Under the pieces are notes generated by a model. The model made no database searches. It worked only from the letters and a program-made list of their open reading frames with translations, and was not told the origin of the DNA. Position numbers and translations under genes: made by a program. A stretch of 64,000 nucleotides of DNA from Metapseudomonas resinovorans DSM 21078 (lineage in GTDB: Bacteria; Pseudomonadota; Gammaproteobacteria; Pseudomonadales; Pseudomonadaceae), in assembly GCF_000423545.1 (NCBI RefSeq), contig NZ_AUIE01000002.1:372001-436000 (forward strand), given 5' to 3'. Positions 62,457 to 64,000 of this stretch are shown one piece after another; positions within the stretch are counted from its first letter, which is position 1, and each line of letters starts with the position of its first letter.

Positions 62457-62940
62457 TTCAACAGCCTGGTATCGCAACGGCCAAAACCTTAGAGGCGCGG
62501 CATTCTGCAATCGGAACCGCAACTGCTTCAAGCAGTTCTGGAGTAAAACGCTCTAATAACTACAAGTCATGTTTAGACCTGCTGTCTCTGGTTGGCCTTC
62601 CAGGCCCCGTCATGGCTGGCAGAGACCCTTGTTGGTCGGTTCAACCAGAACCGCGTCCTATCCCGAAGCTGAATGACTTTCCATCAAAGCGGCGCCAGTA
62701 CAGGCTTGCAGTCCGTAACATCCTGCCGTTAATGGCTGGAGCACTGTTAATCAGACTTTTTAATAGTTGCCATAAGGCGGCGGAAAATGGGCGTTCTGTA
62801 GCTTTTGAAAATGTTTGACTACAGGGTCAAGAATGGCTTCTCGGCCTGTTTGCAGGGAGAAGCGTAGTTCGCGCGCAGGCCAGTCGCTCCGGGGGTTGCG
62901 CCATATTGTCGCGGTATGGAAAGGGGGGAAACGTCATTGG

Positions 62941-62963
62941 TAGCCCGGATTTCATCCGGGCTA
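62941..62963. repeat. TAGCCCGGAT/ATCCGGGCTA intergenic repeat
   Basis: Perfect 10-bp arms with a TTC loop. The same GTAGCCCGGATGAAATCCGGGCTAC-type sequence (written here only as its arms) is a common dispersed repeat in gamma-proteobacteria. It lies 33 bp after the stop of the LuxR-family gene and may end its transcript. Confidence 0.75.
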
Positions 62964-62995
62964 GGGTTCTGCATTCAGTGCGGGGATGGGCACTG

Positions 62996-64000
62996 TCAGA
63001 CCAGCAAGCCCAGCGTCTTGGCGCGCATCACTGCCTGCGTGCGGCGCTTCACGCCGAGCTTGCTGTTGATCTTCTTGGTATGGGTTTTCACGGTGTTCAC
63101 CGAAATGAACAGGTAGCCGCCGATCTCCTGGTTCGAGAAGCCCTCGGCCAGCAGTTGCAGCACGGCGCGTTCGCGCTGGCTGAGCAGGCTGGCCTGGTCG
63201 CCTTCTGCTGTTCCTGTGCCGTCTCTGCGCGGGTAATCGCGCAGCAGCCCGTGCATGCCCAGACGCTCGGCGTGTTCCAGCGCCTGGCGTTGCAGTTCGC
63301 AGGCTTCGGTGCGGCCGAGGGCGCGCCAGGTAGCGGCAAGGGCAAGGCGCACTTCGCAGCCCAAGGGCGCGAGCTGCAGCAAGTGGCAGTGTTCCAGCAG
63401 CGGCTGGAGCAGGGCTTCGGCCTGTTCGGCGCGGCCGGACTCCAACTGCGCGCGGGCCAGCAACAATTGGTTGCGCAGGGGCAGGGTGGGGTAGTCCAGC
63501 GGTGCCATCCAGGCGCGCTCGCCAATGAAGTAGCGCTGGATGCGCAGGGCAGCCGGTTCGATACGCTCCCAGCGGCCTTGGCGCCCCTGCACCCGCATGC
63601 TTTGCAGATGCAGCACTCCGCTGTAGGAGTAGCGCCACACCTGGCGGCAATGCATCTGCCGCTCGGCCTCGCGAAGTTCCTGGTAGGCCTGGTCGAACTG
63701 GCCGCGGCGGGCGTGGAGTTCCGCCAGCCCGAGGAATCCGTGGAGGGCGAAGGGGTCCAGGCAGCCCAGGGCCTGCTCCAGGCCGGTGTGCAGGGCGCGC
63801 TCGGCGTCGTCCAGGCGATCGGCGATCAGGTGCAACTCGGCCTGGATCAGGTGCAGGCGGCCGAGCATCAGGCTGTCGACCTGTTTGCGCTGGCCGATCA
63901 GGGCAAAGCTTTGCTCCAGCAGGTTCTGGGCCCGGCCGAACTCACCGCGCAGCAGGAGCAGGCGAATTCGATCGAGGTTGATCAGCACCTCGAACAGCAG
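62996..64000 (-). CDS. MalT-type LuxR-family transcriptional regulator, N-terminus outside the window
   Basis: The last 334 codons of a large regulator; the frame is open to the window edge. TPR-like helical repeats occupy most of it (GEFGRAQNLLEQSFALIG, ADRLDDAERALHTGLEQAL, GQFDQAYQELREAERQM, ESGRAEQAEALLQPLLEH). A C-terminal LuxR helix-turn-helix follows (LSQRERAVLQLLAEGFSNQEIGGYLFISVNTVKTHTKKINSKLGV, quoted here in its parts LSQRERAVLQLLAEG and NTVKTHTKKINSKLGV). In MalT-type proteins an STAND ATPase precedes these repeats; it would lie beyond 64000. Ligand and targets are unknown. Confidence 0.85.
   Translation of the reverse strand: MLFEVLINLDRIRLLLLRGEFGRAQNLLEQSFALIGQRKQVDSLMLGRLHLIQAELHLIADRLDDAERALHTGLEQALGCLDPFALHGFLGLAELHARRGQFDQAYQELREAERQMHCRQVWRYSYSGVLHLQSMRVQGRQGRWERIEPAALRIQRYFIGERAWMAPLDYPTLPLRNQLLLARAQLESGRAEQAEALLQPLLEHCHLLQLAPLGCEVRLALAATWRALGRTEACELQRQALEHAERLGMHGLLRDYPRRDGTGTAEGDQASLLSQRERAVLQLLAEGFSNQEIGGYLFISVNTVKTHTKKINSKLGVKRRTQAVMRAKTLGLLV

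Noticed and set aside
62429-62818. 129-codon open frame upstream of pntAA
   Set aside because: No RBS, no family resemblance, irregular composition, and it lies across the pnt promoter region.

Overview
The window is about 64 kb of GC-rich chromosome from a gamma-proteobacterium, almost certainly a Pseudomonas. The gene order nrdJa-nrdJb-thrB-(DUF2782)-polA-[ErsA]-engB-cyt c5-cc4-dsbA-EEP-diguanylate cyclase ... ampDh2-kinB-algB ... gltP is the order I know from P. aeruginosa (roughly PA5497 down to PA5479). The intergenic REP elements, the AlgU-type promoter and the Hfq/Crc-type A-rich motifs are also pseudomonad traits. No tRNA, rRNA, CRISPR array or IS element was seen.

Layout. 1-3.8 kb: split class II ribonucleotide reductase; nrdJa is interrupted by a 372-residue intein placed directly before the catalytic cysteine. 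3.8-14.9 kb: conserved housekeeping block (homoserine kinase, DNA polymerase I, ErsA sRNA, EngB GTPase, two periplasmic c-type cytochromes, DsbA, a phosphatase/nuclease-fold protein, a diguanylate cyclase, a DASH cryptochrome). 15.2-21.6 kb: envelope-stress and alginate region (MarC-like protein, AmpDh2 amidase, KinB/AlgB two-component system, a cluster of very small membrane or secreted proteins, WrbA). Divergent from algB lies a good sigma-54 promoter with upstream palindromes and a nearby terminator, which could make a ~90-nt RNA. 21.9-31.2 kb: transporters and mixed genes (GltP, an SpmA-SpmB fusion, DUF5924, GNAT, an SBF-family transporter with a CA motif at its start, an epimerase, an AraC regulator, a Na/Pi-PhoU transporter).

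31.5-38.2 kb is an accessory-looking locus: a LodA-like cysteine tryptophylquinone oxidase with its LodB-like flavoprotein, a formyltransferase and a DapDC-like PLP decarboxylase in one minus-strand run, divergent from an unusual argininosuccinate synthase. This combination looks like a small amino-acid-derived metabolite pathway and is the best candidate for an undescribed system here. 38.3-47.0 kb: recC, recB, recD. 47.2-49.7 kb: a secreted protein with five 13-residue repeats, and a fusion of a papain-like peptidase to an alpha/beta hydrolase. 49.8-53.7 kb: TerC, a CitMHS citrate transporter with a leader ORF and CA motif, an AEC transporter and a GFA-family protein. 53.7-57.4 kb: a periplasmic DUF4105 protein, two DUF2388 paralogues and two DUF1127 paralogues whose upstream regions share an operator-like motif. 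57.7-62.4 kb: acetyl-CoA hydrolase/CoA-transferase and the three-gene proton-translocating transhydrogenase pntAA-pntAB-pntB. The window ends inside a MalT-type LuxR regulator.

Starts were chosen from ribosome-binding sites, family N-termini and signal peptides. Statements about families and about P. aeruginosa come from general knowledge; no database search was run.
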